Source of the DNA: Dillenia suffruticosa
Taxonomy: Eukaryota; Streptophyta; Magnoliopsida; Dilleniales; Dilleniaceae
Assembly: GCA_033439265.1 (NCBI GenBank)
Contig: JAVTVX010000030.1
Coordinates: 4,962,501-5,026,500 of the forward strand
Reading direction: 5' to 3'
DNA: 64,000 nucleotides
The notes beneath the pieces are model-generated. The model was not told where the DNA came from. It saw only the letters and a list, made by a program, of their open reading frames with translations, and searched no databases. The position numbers and the translations under genes were made by a program. Below are positions 61,377 to 64,000 of this stretch, in pieces (position 1 is the stretch's first letter; each line of letters opens with the position of its first letter).

Positions 61377-61798
61377 TCCTTTTTCTTTATAAAGAAAAGT
61401 CTTTTAAGTATGTTTTCTATTATTTGATATATTTTTTTATGCGGAATATAAACGGTGGTGGATTTTACTCACCACAAACTTTAAATATCAGAATATAAAT
61501 CTATTCAAAAGGCAAAAGCCCAAACAAGGTTGAAAAAAAGTCTGAAAAAGTATATCAATATTCCAGAATATGCATTTACAATATATTAAGATATTGTATA
61601 GGTCAAACACTTCTATACAAAATATGAAACTAAATAATAAAGATAAAATAGTACCAAATAAAATAAGAAAATAAAAAGAAAGGAAAAATATTAAATATTA
61701 AATATTTTGTGGATATGGTGCTACTACAAAATTAAAATCTTATACTAACGGTAACTTTTATTGTTAGTGACCTTTAATGAGAGTTTTGTATACCATAT

Positions 61799-61826
61799 AA
61801 AGATGCTTGTGATAAAAGCATCTTTA
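61799..61826. other. Hairpin-capable inverted repeat
   Basis: AAAGATGCTT and AAGCATCTTT flank a short GTGATAA-type loop. It lies in what may be an old DNA-transposon fragment (GTTAGTGACCTTTAATGAGA nearby). Confidence 0.5.
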
Positions 61827-61885
61827 CAGAAAATCTTAATATATGACCTTTAATGACCTTTAATGTTTTATTATTAATATTAAAT

Positions 61886-61944
61886 AATAAAGACAAGAGA
61901 GGAGAGAGAGTGGGTGGGGAGAGAGAGAGAGAGGATACAGAGGA
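61886..61944. mobile_element. Fragment of a second Mutator-like copy
   Basis: AAGACAAGAGAGGAGAGAGA with GTGGGTGGGG and GGATACAGAGGA repeats the GA-rich right inner arm at 60990-61041 almost exactly. It is cut off at 61944, where a new element begins. Confidence 0.6.
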
Positions 61945-64000
61945 TGTCACGTCCCGAATCGGGATCGTGAACAGCCACCCGTTGTTCCTGGATACCGGTT
62001 ATATTTTTACAGAAAATCGGACAAAACCTCCCCATAAATCGGAGGTTTCTCAAGTACAATTTCACCTGTATATCATATTCATCCTAAAAAAATAAGTAAA
62101 TGGCCATCCCGGCCTCTCCAAAATCAACAAATACCACAGCCAACATCCAGAACAATGCAAGACTATAAGTTTCTAGCAGTCCTAGCAACAGACCTCTACT
62201 GTCATGCCCAACTAGAGCATGAGCAGCCGTCACACCGAGCGGATTTAAATTCTACGCATATATAAAATAAATTCCCAAGTTATTTTTAAATATTTACAAA
62301 TGTCTCAATGCAATGAAATAATCAACACGAAAGTTTCACGAATAAAAGTCCATAATTTATACAGTCATCCTAAAAGTTTAGATAAATGGAATGGTCAAAC
62401 TAAAATCTCCAATACATAACAATATTACAAATCATCGTAGCGGAAGAGATGAAAAATATCCATACCAAAATCCGGTGATATCTCCTCGATCCAACACTAA
62501 TCCTGTGGGAAAGAAAGTGAGGGGTGAGTATCTATGGGAGAATACTCAGTAAGTGAGGGGATTGACATCATACTATCAATATCGAGGTGAATTTGGAGTG
62601 TCAAAGCATAGATAATAAAATATCCACAGTGTACAAACCGATCATATTATTTCAAAATCATAATAATACGCACACATCAGAAAGCAAGATATGCATCCAA
62701 TATTTACATCAATGTCGTGAAGAGCCGGCCAATGAAATATTCCTGGCAATTGTCTACCTCGACCAAGGACGGCGCATTAGGGGTTTTTTCAAATGCAAGT
62801 ATTAAAGAATGGCTATCTGCCCCAATGTTCGCCACAGACTACCCCAACTAGTCTGTAAATAATAATAATGTACATATAACTAGTCGGCCGTGTATGGTGC
62901 CCCCGCCTGGTGCTAGACGGAGCCGTACTCAATGTCCTCTCCGATGAGGGTCAACTTGGGGCACCCATACACACGACGATCTGACGGATACCTCCGGCTG
63001 AAGCGTATCCGGGCACAAGGGGTGCCTCTACCAGATGTCCTTCGTAGCTACGGATCACAATATCATATCAGTCGGGCACGTAGCCCCATGCATCCCATCA
63101 CCAGATCGGCCGGGCATATAGCCCAATGCATAATATCATAACATCGGCCGGGCATACAACCCAATATATAAGTAAATTCATTTAAAACCATGTGCCAATA
63201 TAGTGAAAGCATTAAAACATATCAATGTGTCGAAAATGTGGCACAATATACAGTTATCAAAACTCATGGATGCATATCAATAAAGTCAAAAATTTAGACA
63301 CTCCAAAGGTCACAAAACATTCATCAAATATTCGAAAATTCTAACAATCAGACATTTGCAAAAACATGTCATTTAAAAGTATTTTTGAAACATGGTTTTC
63401 AATCAATAGCGAATGTCAAAGTCCCACTCACAGTTTTAGGGAGGGTGGTCACTCCCTATTTTCAAAACAATTCCAATCTGAATCCTCGAGTCTCTAAAAA
63501 GATCAACCTAAATCAGATTATCAAAATTTGAATATCAATTTCTCAAGCATTTTTAGGGTTTATCCGAAAGACCTAAAATGTATAATATCTTCCACTTTAC
63601 GGCTCATTTCATTCCAACCCTACAACTCAGATACTTTCATGCATATTCCAAAGTTTAACTCTAAAGAAACTATTCGAATTTACTCGACATGATTTTGTGA
63701 TTCTATAATACGCTTATTTCGTATCAGATCATTTAATTTCTGTAACATTCTATACTTAACTTTCAAAGTCACATATAATCATTTCAGAAATTGTATTCTA
63801 TTCGCATTCCACTTACACTCTAAACATATACAAAACCTTTCATCTTGGATTCAATCCTAAATTCATCCAATTTATCAATTAGAGTCGAAATCTCCTCACC
63901 TAGGGTTTTCTCAAAGCGCCGAGTCTCGTCTGAAAGTCGCTTCGGTCACTCCAAAGTCTGTAGGGTTTCCTATCAAAACAAGGTTTATTTGTTAGATCTA
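61945..64000 (+). mobile_element. Start of a large element, probably a long LTR, truncated by the window
   Basis: TGTCACGTCCCGAATCGGGA is a frequent opening of plant LTR retrotransposons, and it abuts unrelated sequence sharply. The following 2 kb is GC-richer than the surroundings, has no long open frame, and holds a short tandem array at about 63069-63172. A matching 3' end is outside the window, so class and length remain open. Orientation is assumed from the TG end. Confidence 0.45.
63069..63172. repeat. Three-copy short tandem repeat
   Basis: ATCGGCCGGGCATATAGCCC and AATGCATAATATCATA-type units recur three times with a period of about 37 bp and modest divergence. Confidence 0.7.

Noticed and set aside
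63069-63172. Spaced repeat array considered as CRISPR
   Set aside because: Only three diverged head-to-tail units with no unique spacers, in a plant transposon context.

Overview
This window looks like an AT-rich stretch of a dicot-type plant nuclear genome. Genes are few and carry introns. The DNA between them is filled with LTR retrotransposons, MITE-like and Mutator-like elements, SINE-like copies and many long GA/CT, TA and CATA microsatellites. The species cannot be fixed from the sequence. No bacterial, organellar or CRISPR feature was seen.

Three intact protein-coding genes can be modelled. (1) At 20364-21096 (+) lies a two-exon HD-Zip class I transcription factor of the ATHB7/ATHB12 type, 208 aa. 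It has a TATA box, a possible overlapping upstream ORF, and a cluster of ABA-response (ABRE) motifs about 2 kb upstream. (2) At 42848-44864 (+) lies a two-exon CYP78A cytochrome P450, 542 aa, with all P450 signature motifs. Its promoter abuts a roughly 730-bp tandem duplication. (3) At 53085-57551 (-) lies a three-coding-exon, tail-anchored cytochrome b5, 138 aa, with a first intron of about 4 kb and probably a further 5'UTR intron. A degraded PR-10/Bet v 1 gene sits at 13.70-14.46 kb.

Layout: 0-1.5 kb is the 3' end of a Ty1-copia element (RT-RNase H, polypurine tract, LTR). At 1.63-3.35 kb a minus-strand RNase H-like (LINE-type) fragment is interrupted by a CACTA-like element and by a 471-bp TRIM-like element. 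From 3.7 to 20 kb the sequence is mostly intergenic, with microsatellites, SINE-like copies, the PR-10 relic, a poly(A)-tailed retroposed fragment and several GC-richer promoter-like islands. A gutted copia relic (22.4-24.0 kb) and a degraded copia relic (28.9-31.7 kb) follow. At 34.025-38.671 kb an old but structurally complete copia element lies on the minus strand, with both LTRs, a primer-binding site and a near-perfect 5-bp target duplication. Between 50.3 and 53.0 kb, beside the cytochrome b5 gene, several short open segments with good splice sites could be unresolved exons. The right end carries a Ty3-gypsy scrap, a Mutator-like element with long terminal inverted repeats (59.95-61.38 kb), a fragment of a second copy of it, and the start of a large element, probably an LTR, running off the window.

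The three genes do not form a pathway. HD-Zip I proteins of this clade act in ABA and drought signalling, CYP78A in organ growth, and cytochrome b5 in ER electron transfer, including to some P450s. The best leads for follow-up are the nested 1.6-3.3 kb insertions whose junctions explain a broken reading frame, the dispersed SINE-like family, the HD-Zip upstream region, the duplication at the CYP78A promoter and the unresolved exons beside cytochrome b5.
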